NCBI GenBank assembly: GCA_038318565.1
Contig: JBBQCI010000012.1
Coordinates: forward strand, 1-59,899
Origin: UBA11346 sp038318565
Lineage (GTDB): Bacteria; Planctomycetota; UBA11346
Reading direction: 5' to 3'
Length of the DNA stretch: 59,899 nucleotides
The notes under the pieces were generated by a model. The model was given only the letters and a program-made list of their open reading frames with translations, was not told where the DNA came from and did no database searches. Below are positions 16,163 to 25,594 of the stretch, one piece after another. The first letter of the stretch is position 1. Each line of letters begins with the position of its first letter. Made by a program: the position numbers and the translations under genes.

Positions 16163-16518
16163 ACTCCGTTGCAGGTCCAAGTCGGCAGATTCAAGATACC
16201 GCAGGGCCTCTATGGCGAGTCCCTCGACGTCGATGCGGCACGCACATCCATTTTCCTGCCGGTTTCGATCTACGCGCTGCGCGCAGTCGTGATTTGTGCG
16301 CCGCCGGTGAAGTCGCCAATGGTGACCCCGATGATCCAGCGAAGTCCCATGCTTACACGGCTGTTCTCGCGGTGAATCTCCTGCCCAGAACAAACTGGTC
16401 GATGAAGGCGGAATTTCGTAACAACTGGGGGACCCTCGGGGTTAGTCCTCTGGATGAGCTTCAAGGGGCGGAGTCGATCTGGTAGGTCTTGGCCCTGAAG
16501 ACAACAGTGGATTTCTGA
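16163..16518 (+). pseudogene. Remnant of an outer-membrane porin gene
   Basis: Directly after the kinase stop codon, in the same frame, the DNA reads VGRFKIPQGLYGESLDVDAA and then SIFLPVSIY, which is porin barrel sequence with no start codon. After a frameshift near 16275 it continues as SHAYTAVLAVNLLPRTNWSM and KAEFRNNWGTLGVSPLDE, typical last strands of a porin. An in-frame TAG at 16483-16485 interrupts it. The frame then gives VLALKTTVDF and a stop at 16516-16518, the normal terminal phenylalanine of a barrel. The N-terminus and most of the middle are missing. The old stop overlaps the start of the next gene (TGATG), a relic of coupling. At least three lesions show that it is dead. Confidence 0.7.
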
Positions 16519-16922
16519 TGTTTCGTGTTCTCACCTGCGTTTTCATGATGGCCGCCGGATTGCATGCCCAGGTTGCGGTGGTGAACGTCACCGCGCCATT
16601 TCAGCAACTCGATGCAACCCGGGTCCGCGATATGTTCCTGGGTCGGGTCACGACGTGGCCTGATGGAACGCCTGTGATCATCGTGCTGACCAACGATCCA
16701 GCGGCAGATGCTGCACTCGTGCTTGTGGTCGGTCGGGATCGGGAATGGCTACTGCGCGGCTGGAAGCGTCTGGTGTTCAGTGGCACGGGAGCCATGCCGT
16801 TGCAAGCAGCCAGTGAGCGGGAGGGCCTGGAATTGGTCGCACGACAACATGGCGCCATCCTCATTGCAGGTTCGATCGTGGCTGATGAGCGCTGGCGGTC
16901 GAACCTACTGACGGTCCATTGA
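16518..16922 (+). CDS. Small periplasmic PstS-like binding protein
   Basis: The 134-residue protein has a signal peptide (about 1-17) and then a PstS-like N-lobe pattern: VAVVNVTAPFQQLDATRVRD, MFLGRVTTWPDG and PVIIVLTNDPAADA. The family consists of short relatives of the phosphate ABC-transporter binding protein, often encoded beside a porin and a sensor kinase. It starts at ATG 16518, overlapping the stop of the decayed porin. With the porin gone, its partner may be lost. It ends 1 nt before the convergent glycosidase gene. Ligand unknown; anion binding is inference. Confidence 0.7.
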   Translation: MFRVLTCVFMMAAGLHAQVAVVNVTAPFQQLDATRVRDMFLGRVTTWPDGTPVIIVLTNDPAADAALVLVVGRDREWLLRGWKRLVFSGTGAMPLQAASEREGLELVARQHGAILIAGSIVADERWRSNLLTVH

Positions 16923-19900
16923 TTAGGGATCTCGCCACATCTTAAAGGCAATGTGGTGTTGGAAGGCCGGTGACGGAACGGTGAAGTCCCCGCCTGGATG
17001 CAGGATGAGATCAGTGGATTGGATCACTCCGCGGGCAGCATCCCACCACTGCATGTGGATCCGGCCGGCAGACAGGCTGCCGAACGAGAGTATTCCTGGG
17101 GGGCGATCGCCATCGGACCGCCCATCATCGGCCCAGGCCGGATCGAAGGCATAGCCAAGAGCCCGTCCCGGACGCAACCAGGCCCGGCACCACATCGTGG
17201 TAGAGCCGGTCTGCAGTTTCGGCGCTATGGTGCGTGCCGCGCTGCTGCGCAGGTCCTCTCCAGCTGTGAAGCGGCGCAGGGCACCGAATTGGCTGTAGCG
17301 ATCACCTTGGTCGATCCACTCGAACCACCACAACATGGGTGTGCCGGCGTGGCCGTGGACCAGGGCCGCCCATCCGCCGATCTGCAGTTCGGCATCAAGG
17401 CGCGCCGGCGAGGTCGCCATCGGACTACCACCGTACTCAGTGACCAGGACTGGTTTGCGGTATTCGGCCAATCCACCGCTATCGCGACCTGCCCTGCGTG
17501 TGCTCTGGGCTAACAGATCGGCGATCAGGCCCTGATCGTGATACGCATCGATAGTCAGCATGCCCATGCCCGGCTGTCCAGAGATCACCGGATCCGCATT
17601 GTTCCAATCGCCGCACCAGTGGGTGGTAACGGGATGCCGCCAGGGATCATGGCGGGCGAACGCATCACTGGCGAAGGCGTGCCAGGTGCGCACATCTTCC
17701 ACCGGCGCGTGTACCAGGTTGACCTCGGCCCACAGTTTCCAGGTCAGCACGGCGGGGCTGTCGCCCCAGCGGGCAGCCAGATAGCGGAACAGTTGCTCCT
17801 GGCCACGCCTGGCGCGTGGATCAGTGAACAGGCCAGCGGGACTGTCCAGCCATCCCCCATTGCCGTTCCGCCATGGGTGATGCGGGAAGTCGTCTTCGGC
17901 TCCGCTGCCATCCCGACCCTGGCCATGATTGAAGATCGACAGGACGACGCGTACGTCATGTTCTTCGGCCAAGTCCAAAAAACGGTCGAGGGCCCAGGCA
18001 TTGCCCAGATTTGGCCGTCCGGCGCCGTGAAAGCCAGGCCAGGCATCCGTCCATTCCAGGCCGAGGTTCCAAGGACTCAGCCAGGTTTCGCAGCCGGTGC
18101 CGCCAGCGGCGATAAGTCGCGCGAGGAACGCTTCGCGTGTGAAGGAGCCCCGATCGGGCGTCAATCGGGTATTCAATGCCTGTCTGCTGCGCACGTCATA
18201 GGTCGAATTGAGGTTCTGCCCGATCGGCCAGATCATGCGAGACTGGGCACTGAGGAATCGAGGGTCGGCGCTGTCTGGTCTGGCGATGTCATCCCATGTT
18301 GGCCCTTCGGCCAGAACATCGGGTAGATCCACAGCTGCGGACGCACCTCCGGACCACCTGGCGCTCAGACGCAAGCGGTGCGTGCCGGCCTGCCTGGCCC
18401 GGAAGCGTACGGCGAATCTGGACGGAGCCGCTGCGGTGAGCGATTCCCGATCGCCCCGATCGTGACGCGTGAAGGGCTGACTGGCAAAACCAGAATAGGA
18501 GGTGACCTTTCCATCTGGTGCAGTGACGGCCAATTGCAGATCAAAGGATTCCGGATCCAGCGGCCACAGGGGGTACGGCTCTGGACGGACAGACAGCTCG
18601 ATGCGCTTGCCGGTCTCGATCCAGCTCGCTCCAGGTACGACATCAACGAGTCGTGGCGATCCGCTGATGGACGGCAGTCTGGTCCACGAGGTATCGCTCA
18701 GCACAGATCCGGTGACCGGCCGATCGGCATAGAACAGGAGTCCGACGCGTCGGCACTCCGCATCGCTATTTACGTTCCACGCGTCGGCGTGTCCGATCGG
18801 GCTGAATGTGCTGGTGTCCGAGAGTTCCATCTCCAGTTCCTGGCGGCCATCCCGCAACGTCGTTGGCACGCCACGCTGATACCAACGACCATGGCGGTCG
18901 GCCCGCCAGACAACCAGTCCCACTCCCGACAAGGGCCCATCGAGCATGAGGTGCAGCCGATCGCAGTCCGTCGGCTGCTCGCCAAGATCGACTACCGTGG
19001 CCAATGGGGATGCTAGCGTGGTGCGGATAACGCACCGTCCGGGTGAGCGGACTGACGCCCCAGGGTCCAAGATCACCTGCACGCGTGCATCCAAACCTCC
19101 CAGCTCGATCATGCCGGAGACATGCAACGTACCGGGGCCAACCAGGTGCAGTCCGCTGCCCGAAGCGGCGTCGATCCGTCCGCCGGACAGCAGGATGGAT
19201 CCTGAGCCGGTAATCTGGTCGGCCTGCAGTCGTCTGCCGGCGAGATCCAACCGTCCTTGCGCAGGGATCTGCAGGTTCAGACCGTTGGTCAGATCACCGG
19301 CCAAGGTGACCGCACCGGAAAGGATCAGATTACCGCTGGTCGGTGCTGTCTTGAGCACGACACCCTCGCCACAGACCACATTGCCAACACCCTCGAAGGT
19401 GGCATGCAGCGTTATTGGTCCATTGAGTCGCAGGATCGGGGTTTGGCTGAATGCTTCTGGCGGGACGGTGGTCCAAAGCCCGCTGCCGGGACTGCGCCAG
19501 CGTAGCGTGCAGGCATTGCCACCTCCACCTTCCTCGAACTGAATTCGGATGGTGTAGCCGCCGCCAGGAACCCCGGCATGAACCATCCGATGCGTCGTTC
19601 CCTGGCCGTTGCCCCAGCCGTTCGAACCCCATTCCCCGGTGTCGACCGTGCCGTTGCGATCGAAGTCCAGCCACACCCGACTGCCATCGTCGGAAGCGGT
19701 AGCCACATCTGCCCCATCCGGCGGAACGCGAAGATAGCCGTCCCATTGCACGGAAAATTCATCCCAATTGCCCGGTTGTCCTGAAATGCCAAAGCGCTTC
19801 CGCTCGGTCTCACTGCCGAAGGCCGATGCAGGCTGGTCGACGCAGGTATCGATCTTGCTGCCGGCGATAGTTTGGCTGGTCCTCCAGTCGTCCTGCCTCA

Positions 19901-20093
19901 CCCCACGCAGGCTGGTCGCGAAGAAGGTCGCCTGTACGCCGGTGCTTCTGTCGTGGACGAAGCAGATCGGGCGGCTGAGTATCATGGGAGACGTTGCCGT
20001 CAGTTCGGCTCCGTCGGATCCAATGACCCAGGCCTCTTCGGTGTGGGCAACTCCGAAGCACAGCAGGACGAGGAGGAACCGTCCCATGATCAT
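16923..20093 (-). CDS. Secreted PA14-domain glycoside hydrolase, GH5-like
   Basis: The 1056-residue exported protein has a signal peptide (1-18) and a PA14 carbohydrate-binding domain (about 52-215, with FSVQWDGYLRVPPDG and SDDGSRVWLDFD). After these come a beta-helix-like stretch (about 225-345), an Ig-like or DUF5060-type domain (about 500-590) and a TIM barrel (about 620-960). The barrel carries a likely acid/base E790 (TWKLWAEVNL) and nucleophile E886 (VLVTEYGGS), as in clan GH-A. It probably degrades an external polysaccharide; the substrate cannot be told. It overlaps the upstream FAH-family gene by 4 nt, so the two form an operon. It ends tail-to-tail against the PstS-like gene with no spacer. 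Confidence 0.75.
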   Translation of the reverse strand: MIMGRFLLVLLCFGVAHTEEAWVIGSDGAELTATSPMILSRPICFVHDRSTGVQATFFATSLRGVRQDDWRTSQTIAGSKIDTCVDQPASAFGSETERKRFGISGQPGNWDEFSVQWDGYLRVPPDGADVATASDDGSRVWLDFDRNGTVDTGEWGSNGWGNGQGTTHRMVHAGVPGGGYTIRIQFEEGGGGNACTLRWRSPGSGLWTTVPPEAFSQTPILRLNGPITLHATFEGVGNVVCGEGVVLKTAPTSGNLILSGAVTLAGDLTNGLNLQIPAQGRLDLAGRRLQADQITGSGSILLSGGRIDAASGSGLHLVGPGTLHVSGMIELGGLDARVQVILDPGASVRSPGRCVIRTTLASPLATVVDLGEQPTDCDRLHLMLDGPLSGVGLVVWRADRHGRWYQRGVPTTLRDGRQELEMELSDTSTFSPIGHADAWNVNSDAECRRVGLLFYADRPVTGSVLSDTSWTRLPSISGSPRLVDVVPGASWIETGKRIELSVRPEPYPLWPLDPESFDLQLAVTAPDGKVTSYSGFASQPFTRHDRGDRESLTAAAPSRFAVRFRARQAGTHRLRLSARWSGGASAAVDLPDVLAEGPTWDDIARPDSADPRFLSAQSRMIWPIGQNLNSTYDVRSRQALNTRLTPDRGSFTREAFLARLIAAGGTGCETWLSPWNLGLEWTDAWPGFHGAGRPNLGNAWALDRFLDLAEEHDVRVVLSIFNHGQGRDGSGAEDDFPHHPWRNGNGGWLDSPAGLFTDPRARRGQEQLFRYLAARWGDSPAVLTWKLWAEVNLVHAPVEDVRTWHAFASDAFARHDPWRHPVTTHWCGDWNNADPVISGQPGMGMLTIDAYHDQGLIADLLAQSTRRAGRDSGGLAEYRKPVLVTEYGGSPMATSPARLDAELQIGGWAALVHGHAGTPMLWWFEWIDQGDRYSQFGALRRFTAGEDLRSSAARTIAPKLQTGSTTMWCRAWLRPGRALGYAFDPAWADDGRSDGDRPPGILSFGSLSAGRIHMQWWDAARGVIQSTDLILHPGGDFTVPSPAFQHHIAFKMWRDP

Positions 20094-20932
20094 CCGAGGA
20101 CGCGTGAACGCTGCCTACCCAGCGGACCAGCAGCGAGTTCGACCACGTTTCCGGGGCGCAGATATTCTGCTGGCGTGCGCCCCATGCCGACCCCGGCGGG
20201 AGTACCCGTGCACACCACATCGCCCGGTTCCAGGGTCATGCACTGCGAGAGGTAGTGTACGATGGTGAATGGATCGAAGATCATATCGCTGGTCGAGCCA
20301 CGTTGCTTGGGCGAGCCGTCGACATCGGTGTGCAGCGGAATCCCAGACGGATCGGCCAACGCATCAATGGTCAACAGCCAGGGACCAAGCGGGCAAAAGG
20401 TATCGAAGCTCTTGCCCTTGTCCCACTGCCCGCCGCGATCTTTCTGCCAGTGTCGTTCAGAGACATCGTGGGCCAGGGTCCAGCCCGCGATGCAACCGCG
20501 AGCGGCTGCCGGATCTGGCAGGTCACGCGCCGTCGCTCCGATGATGATGCCCAGTTCGCATTCCCAATCGGTGTGCTGGCTGCCGCGGGGCAGGCGGATG
20601 TCATCGTATGGTCCGCACAGGGCGGTGGACGCCTTCATGAACACCACTGGCTCGCTCGGGATGCGGGCCTTGGTCTCGGCGGCATGATCGCGGTAGTTCA
20701 GGCCGATTGCGACAATCTTGCCTGGCCTGGCGACTGGAGGACCCCAGCGTTCAGCATCGTCTACGGCCGGCAGGTTGGCTAGGTCGAGTCCAGTTAACCG
20801 GCGGATGCCGCCATGCCCAAGGAATTCACCGTTCCAATCGATGGCGACAGCGGACGCATCACGACGTACTCCGTGGGTATCGATCAGGCAGGGACGTTCA
20901 TGGCCAGCTGGGCCGCTGCGGCAAAGAAGCAT
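20090..20932 (-). CDS. Fumarylacetoacetate hydrolase family protein
   Basis: The 280-residue protein shows the FAH fold signature: a short N-terminal domain, then KIVAIGLNYRDHAAE, the metal-binding glutamates in DWECELGIIIG, the segment FDTFCPLGPWLLT, and DVVCTGTPAGVGMG near the end. Relatives hydrolyse or decarboxylate diketo acids in aromatic or sugar-acid breakdown, for example 2,4-diketo-3-deoxy-fuconate. Its stop overlaps the start of the secreted glycosidase by 4 nt. Sugar-acid catabolism is therefore a reasonable guess, but the exact substrate is open. Confidence 0.85.
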   Translation of the reverse strand: MLLCRSGPAGHERPCLIDTHGVRRDASAVAIDWNGEFLGHGGIRRLTGLDLANLPAVDDAERWGPPVARPGKIVAIGLNYRDHAAETKARIPSEPVVFMKASTALCGPYDDIRLPRGSQHTDWECELGIIIGATARDLPDPAAARGCIAGWTLAHDVSERHWQKDRGGQWDKGKSFDTFCPLGPWLLTIDALADPSGIPLHTDVDGSPKQRGSTSDMIFDPFTIVHYLSQCMTLEPGDVVCTGTPAGVGMGRTPAEYLRPGNVVELAAGPLGRQRSRVLG

Positions 20933-20972
20933 TGAGGTATTACGCCGATTGGGGGTCGGCGTTCAAGGCGCG

Positions 20973-22298
20973 TCACTCCAGGTTTCCAGGGACTTCGGGG
21001 GGGAGGGATCTGGCCTGCTGGACAGGGGCAGTTGGTTGGGTCGGCTCCAGACGCAGGAGTTCAAGTACCAGTCGTTGGCGATCGGGATCATCGGCGTGCT
21101 GCTTCAGCCAGGCGAGCATTGGGTGCAGCAGCTTGCCGCTGACCCGCTCAAGGCCATAGCGCAGATCGCCACGGTTGGCGTCTGGCAGCTTGGCTGCCAG
21201 ACGCTCTTCTTCGGCGGTGATCACGTCGTTGAAGTAGCGCACGACCTGCGACAGCAGTTCGGCATGGGCTGCGTCAGTGGCTTTGCGCCACAGTTCCACA
21301 GCCTCCGCGACCAGCGCTTCTGCTGCAGCAACTTCGCTGTGGCGGCTGCCCAGGTTCTGCGCCACCACCCGTTCCAGGTGGTCGACATTGAAGAGGAATG
21401 CGTCGTCGAGCTGGGCAGCCTCTGCCTCGACATCGCGAGGCACTGCCAGGTCGATGAGTGTCAGTGGTGCCCGGCGCTGCTTTAAGGCGGCGCGGACCAT
21501 GCTGGTCGTGATGACCGGATGAGGGGCGGCGGTAGAGCTGACGACCACATCGTGGCTGGTCAGCGCTTCACCGAGCAGATCCCAAGCCAGGGCGGTGCCG
21601 CCGACCGCGGCGGCAAGGGTGACCGCGCGTTCGTCGCTGCGGTTTACTACGCTGATCGTCCGGACTCCGGCGCTGGTCAGGTAGCGGGCGGCCAGCTCGG
21701 CCGTCTCCCCAGCACCGACCAGCAGCAATCGAGCCTTGCTGAGGTCGCCGTGTACCTGTCGGGCGAGATCGACCGCCACCGAGGCGACGCTCAGTTTGTG
21801 ATCGCCCAGGCCGGTGCGCGTACGCACGTCCTTACCACAGGCGATGGCGCGTTGGAACAGGGCGTGCAGCATCGGTCCGCACAGCGCAGCAGCGCGCGCT
21901 GAATCATAGGATCGGCGGATCTGACCAGCGATTTCAGCCTCGCCGAGCACCATGCTCTCCAGCCCCGAGGTGACCCGGAACAGATGCCGGGCGCAGGCTG
22001 CGCCATGGCTGCTGTACGCATGCTGCGAGAGAGAGGCCATGTCGATCCCGGCGCGTGCCGCGATCATTGATTCGATGTGACCGCGCTCGACCGTGCCTCC
22101 GAGATAGATCTCCAAGCGGTTGCATGTGCTGACCACTAGGCATTCACTGGCACCTGGCAATTGACGAAGTTCAGCGGCCAGTGCGATGGCATCGGAACTA
22201 GCCACAGCAAGGCGTTCGCGCAACTCCACGGGGCTGCGGTGATGGTCCATGCCCCAACCCGTTACGGGTGGGGCATTGAGCGATTCTGCCTCAGCCAT
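20973..22298 (-). CDS. hemA: Glutamyl-tRNA reductase
   Basis: The 441-residue enzyme reduces glutamyl-tRNA(Glu) to glutamate-1-semialdehyde, the first step of C5 haem synthesis. The catalytic cysteine is C59 in VSTCNRLEIY. The recognition segment GLESMVLGEAEIAGQI follows, then an NADPH-binding fold (LLLVGAGETAELAARYL) and the C-terminal helical dimerisation region. The length is typical. Its start overlaps the stop of the HemX-like membrane protein by 8 nt, the usual hemX-hemA pairing, and it is the last gene of the run starting at the Nudix gene. Confidence 0.93.
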   Translation of the reverse strand: MAEAESLNAPPVTGWGMDHHRSPVELRERLAVASSDAIALAAELRQLPGASECLVVSTCNRLEIYLGGTVERGHIESMIAARAGIDMASLSQHAYSSHGAACARHLFRVTSGLESMVLGEAEIAGQIRRSYDSARAAALCGPMLHALFQRAIACGKDVRTRTGLGDHKLSVASVAVDLARQVHGDLSKARLLLVGAGETAELAARYLTSAGVRTISVVNRSDERAVTLAAAVGGTALAWDLLGEALTSHDVVVSSTAAPHPVITTSMVRAALKQRRAPLTLIDLAVPRDVEAEAAQLDDAFLFNVDHLERVVAQNLGSRHSEVAAAEALVAEAVELWRKATDAAHAELLSQVVRYFNDVITAEEERLAAKLPDANRGDLRYGLERVSGKLLHPMLAWLKQHADDPDRQRLVLELLRLEPTQPTAPVQQARSLPPEVPGNLE

Positions 22299-23085
22299 GG
22301 GCGATGACGACCTGGCTGAGTGTCCCCATCATGGCCACCGACAGACAGGCGATGGCAGCCAGCGACAGTGATCGCCGGCTGAGATGCCGGGTGCGATGCA
22401 CGCCGAGCACGGCGACTAGCAAGGCAATCTCAGCCAGACCCAGCAGGGCAGTCGGATGCAGCAGTTGGAAGCCGTGCGAGACACGGATGGCGGCGCCGCC
22501 GGTGGCCAGCCCGCTGATGAGCAGGGCTGTCCCCCAGATGAGTCCGCGTTCGGTCAGTCGTTCGAGGGTCGGCAATGATGGTAGTTTAGTCGCCCGTGGG
22601 TCGCCTGACTTCAATCGTCCCGCAGCCAGCACGTACAGTGCCCCGGCCGCCCCGGCCGCCACCAGGGCCGCCAGGTGGGCCGCCATGAATCCAGCATGGA
22701 CCCTGGAAATCCAGGATCCGGAGCCGTCATCAGGAGGAGCACCGATGCTGGCCACGCCGGCGATGGCGATCAGTAGCACCACTGCACCAAGTGGCAGCGC
22801 AAGGAGCAGCCGACTTGGTGCGGACAGGAAGCGGCCGGCAAAAAAAATGGCGGCCACCGCCGCCCAGGCCGCCAGGGCTCCGTAGGCAAAGGATCGATGA
22901 CCGGGGTCGAGCAGGCTCACCGCCAGGCCGGCGGTCTGAAGGCCGAAAGCGATCCACCACCAGCGACCGTCGGTATTGCTGGGATCGCGCCCAAGCCGCA
23001 TCCACTGCTTACGCGCGGCCCATAGATAGGCCCCGCCGGCGCCTGCGGTCAAGGCGACGGCGACCAGATGAACCACGTCGCTCAC
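22291..23085 (-). CDS. HemX/CcsA-like multi-pass membrane protein
   Basis: The 264-residue protein has about eight hydrophobic segments and matches the cytochrome c assembly (CcsA/HemX) family in layout. It includes the HAGFMAAHLAALVAAGAAGA helix and a later SHGFQLLHPTALLGL segment with histidines suited to haem contact. HemX proteins lie next to hemA and modulate glutamyl-tRNA reductase level or handle haem. It overlaps mlaD by 4 nt upstream and hemA by 8 nt downstream. The classical WWD haem motif is not evident, so HemX is favoured over CcsA proper. Confidence 0.75.
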   Translation of the reverse strand: MSDVVHLVAVALTAGAGGAYLWAARKQWMRLGRDPSNTDGRWWWIAFGLQTAGLAVSLLDPGHRSFAYGALAAWAAVAAIFFAGRFLSAPSRLLLALPLGAVVLLIAIAGVASIGAPPDDGSGSWISRVHAGFMAAHLAALVAAGAAGALYVLAAGRLKSGDPRATKLPSLPTLERLTERGLIWGTALLISGLATGGAAIRVSHGFQLLHPTALLGLAEIALLVAVLGVHRTRHLSRRSLSLAAIACLSVAMMGTLSQVVIAHG

Positions 23086-24725
23086 TTGCCGAAACTCGCT
23101 GCGGTGGCGCCGTTGCGCAGATCGTTGTCGAGCAGTTCGGCACGCAGACCAACAAACGGCCCGGGATTATCGCTGGCCAGATCGTCCACTCCGCCGATCA
23201 GCCACCAGCGATCGAAGACCCGCCAGCTGACCGTTGCGCGGACCATGTAGTCGCCCTTTTCATATCGACGTTCGTCAGGCTCGCGATTGTTGTCCTTGAG
23301 ACGACCCATGATGCGCAGATCGACATCGCGTAGCAGCGCCCATTCGGCCCACATGCCGAACTTCGATTCGATCAGGCCACCAGCCACGCTGAGCCGGTAG
23401 CGTTCGGTGTCGTCATTAGGCAGCCAACGCCAGCCGAACAGGGCATTGAGATCGACCTGCAGCTTGTCCGGATCGTCCGGCTGCGTCTTGCTGTCGGTTG
23501 GCGCGGTGCGGTAGCCCAAGCCAAACTGGTAGAATTTCCAGGCCTGCGGCTCGATGCGCAGATAGGCCTCGCCGTGTCCAGCGCCGCTGTCGAGGTTGCC
23601 GCCGCCTTCAAGTCCGGCGAAGAACTTCAGCTGCGAGACGCCTTGGGTGAACGGCTTGATCTCTTCCAATCGTTCGCTGGCGCTGGTCAAGACGGCGGTG
23701 GTCTGGTCGTGGACGGTGTCCTCCATCACCAGCCTGCCGATAGTGCCTTTGCCTGAAGCCACCTGGCCAGTGACTTTTTCGAGATTGTCGCCGATACGAT
23801 CGAGCTTCGGGGCGAAGGCAGCAACCCCGGCCATGGTTGCACGTAGATCCTGGCGATTCTCAGATACCGCATCGCGGATCTGGGCCGCTGCCTGCGCGAG
23901 ATTGTCGACCGCGACGGGCAGCTTCTCGGTGGTCATCTGGAGGTTTTTGCGGTTCTCTTCGATCACTATGGCGACCTGGGCCCCGGCGGCTTCAATGCGT
24001 TCGAGTGCGGCTTTGACGGTGGCGCGATTCTCGGCGATCAGATCGGCGATCTCGCGGGTCATCCGCTCTGAATTGGCCACCGTCGCCTTGACCGTGGCAC
24101 GGTTCTCGGCGACTAGGTCGGCGATCTCCTTGGTCATGCGGTCGGTATTGGCGATCGCGGCCTTCAGCGTCTCACGGTTTTCGGCGACGGCGTCGCGAAT
24201 CTCCTGCGAGGCTCCGCCGAAATTGTCCATCGCGGTCTTGGTAGAGCCGATCGTGCCGCGCACGCCAGCGCGATTCTCGTCGAGAATGTCCTGCATCGTG
24301 CGCATGACCTCGTCGAACGAAGCCGGATCGCTGCTGCGCACGTTGGCCAAACCGCTGATGCTGATCGGCTCGCCGCCTTCGGAGATGATCTCCATGCTGG
24401 CGCCGCCGAGCAGGCCCTGGTTGATACGGACCAGGCTGTCCTTGTTGATCAGCACGGCGGGCTTCGACAGCGGCTCGACCGAGAACGCGACCGCGATGCG
24501 CGGCTCGCCGTTCTCCAGCACGGGCAGTACCGAGGCGACCTTGCCGACCCGGACACCGTTGTAGAGCACCGGGTCGCCAGGTGCCAGGCGGGCCACGCGA
24601 TGGAAGTCGACCTTCATCTCGCCGGATCCGTTGTTCGACTTGGTGGTCTGGAAGGTGAACCAGACCGACAGTCCCAGGCCGACGAAGAATAGGGCGCCGA
24701 CCTTCAGTTCGCTGGATATGGCCAT
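23082..24725 (-). CDS. mlaD: MlaD/MCE protein with coiled-coil repeats and C-terminal beta-barrel-like domain
   Basis: The 547-residue protein begins with a membrane anchor (about 8-26) and an MCE domain (about 36-125, VARLAPGDPVLYNGVRVGKV and GLLGGASMEII). A long amphipathic helical region with regularly spaced ENR motifs follows (residues 150, 182, 207, 232, 257 and 289), then SGKGTIGRLVMED. The last 180 residues alternate in strands with many aromatics, like an outer-membrane barrel. It should be the lipid-carrying subunit of an Mla-type transporter and could bridge the inner and outer membranes with one polypeptide. Its start overlaps the ATPase stop by 1 nt and its stop overlaps hemX by 4 nt. 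Confidence 0.88.
   Translation of the reverse strand: MAISSELKVGALFFVGLGLSVWFTFQTTKSNNGSGEMKVDFHRVARLAPGDPVLYNGVRVGKVASVLPVLENGEPRIAVAFSVEPLSKPAVLINKDSLVRINQGLLGGASMEIISEGGEPISISGLANVRSSDPASFDEVMRTMQDILDENRAGVRGTIGSTKTAMDNFGGASQEIRDAVAENRETLKAAIANTDRMTKEIADLVAENRATVKATVANSERMTREIADLIAENRATVKAALERIEAAGAQVAIVIEENRKNLQMTTEKLPVAVDNLAQAAAQIRDAVSENRQDLRATMAGVAAFAPKLDRIGDNLEKVTGQVASGKGTIGRLVMEDTVHDQTTAVLTSASERLEEIKPFTQGVSQLKFFAGLEGGGNLDSGAGHGEAYLRIEPQAWKFYQFGLGYRTAPTDSKTQPDDPDKLQVDLNALFGWRWLPNDDTERYRLSVAGGLIESKFGMWAEWALLRDVDLRIMGRLKDNNREPDERRYEKGDYMVRATVSWRVFDRWWLIGGVDDLASDNPGPFVGLRAELLDNDLRNGATAASFGK
23958..24182 (-). repeat. Three 25-residue coiled-coil repeats inside mlaD
   Basis: Residues 182-206, 207-231 and 232-256 are consecutive 25-residue units, each starting with ENR. 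The first two are nearly identical in protein (TDRMTKEIADLVA versus SERMTREIADLI) and similar in DNA, suggesting fairly recent 75-bp duplication. Unit number would set the length of the helical spacer. Confidence 0.75.
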
Positions 24726-25594
24726 CAGACGAACCCTTCAGTCAGCGGGCCCTTTGTCGAACCGGTGAGCATCTGTTGGAGAACCGGATGCGGGTTGCCC
24801 CGCGTTTCGTCCTTGGTGCCGCAGGCGACGATCCGCCCTTTGTAGAGGAGGGCGATGCGATCGGCGATCATGAATGCGGCGGACATGTCGTGGGTGATGA
24901 CGATCGAAGTGACGCCTAGCTTACTCTGCAGGTCGAGGGTCAGTTCGTTCACGCCATTGACCGTCACCGGATCCAGCCCGGTGGTCGGCTCATCATAGAG
25001 GATGACACGGGGCTGCTGGATGATGGCGCGGGCGATGCCCACGCGTTTGCGCATGCCGCCGGACAGGGCCGCGGGCTTGAGGTTGAGGATCTCTTCCGCC
25101 GGTAGATAGACCCGGCGGAGTGCCTCGATTACGCGTTCGCGCACTTGGGCGGCTGGTAACTGATCGCACTCGACCAGCGGCAGTCCGACGTTCTCTAGCA
25201 CGGTTAGGGAGTTGAGCAGAGCCGCGCCCTGGAAGACCACGCCGAGATTGCGCCGGTAACGCTCGATGTCGGACTCGCTGGCTGACGCCATGTCGACATC
25301 GCCGCCAGTCAGACCACGCACCGTGATGCTGCCGTCCTCGGGGCGCAGCATGCCCATCAGGTGCCGCAGCAGGGTGGTCTTGCCCGAACCCGAACCGCCG
25401 AGGATGACCAGCGTCTCCCCCTTGTAGACGTCCAGCGAGATACCACGTAAGATGTGACGTGGCCCGAAATGGCGATGGAGGTCGCGGATGCGGATAAGTA
25501 CTTCGCGGCCTTCAGGCACCTCGGTGGGTACCACCGACAGCTCCAGGGAGGTGCTTCCCCAGCGATGGGCGCGTGGTTCCAGGGCGTCGCTCAT
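24725..25594 (-). CDS. mlaF: Mla-type ABC transporter ATPase
   Basis: The protein has 289 residues from the ATG at 25594, which overlaps the permease stop by 4 nt (ATGA); a longer open frame exists but runs into mlaE. Walker A is LGGSGSGKTTLLRHLMG, the signature is LSGGMRKRVGIARA and Walker B is VILYDEPTTGLDP. It powers phospholipid transfer between the inner and outer membranes together with MlaE and MlaD. The first 30 residues are an extension before the nucleotide-binding domain. Operon order is Nudix, mlaE, mlaF, mlaD. Confidence 0.93.
   Translation of the reverse strand: MSDALEPRAHRWGSTSLELSVVPTEVPEGREVLIRIRDLHRHFGPRHILRGISLDVYKGETLVILGGSGSGKTTLLRHLMGMLRPEDGSITVRGLTGGDVDMASASESDIERYRRNLGVVFQGAALLNSLTVLENVGLPLVECDQLPAAQVRERVIEALRRVYLPAEEILNLKPAALSGGMRKRVGIARAIIQQPRVILYDEPTTGLDPVTVNGVNELTLDLQSKLGVTSIVITHDMSAAFMIADRIALLYKGRIVACGTKDETRGNPHPVLQQMLTGSTKGPLTEGFV

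Noticed and set aside
16169..16485. Two short plus-strand open frames as small genes
   Set aside because: Together they read as pieces of one porin in two frames; neither has a plausible ribosome site.
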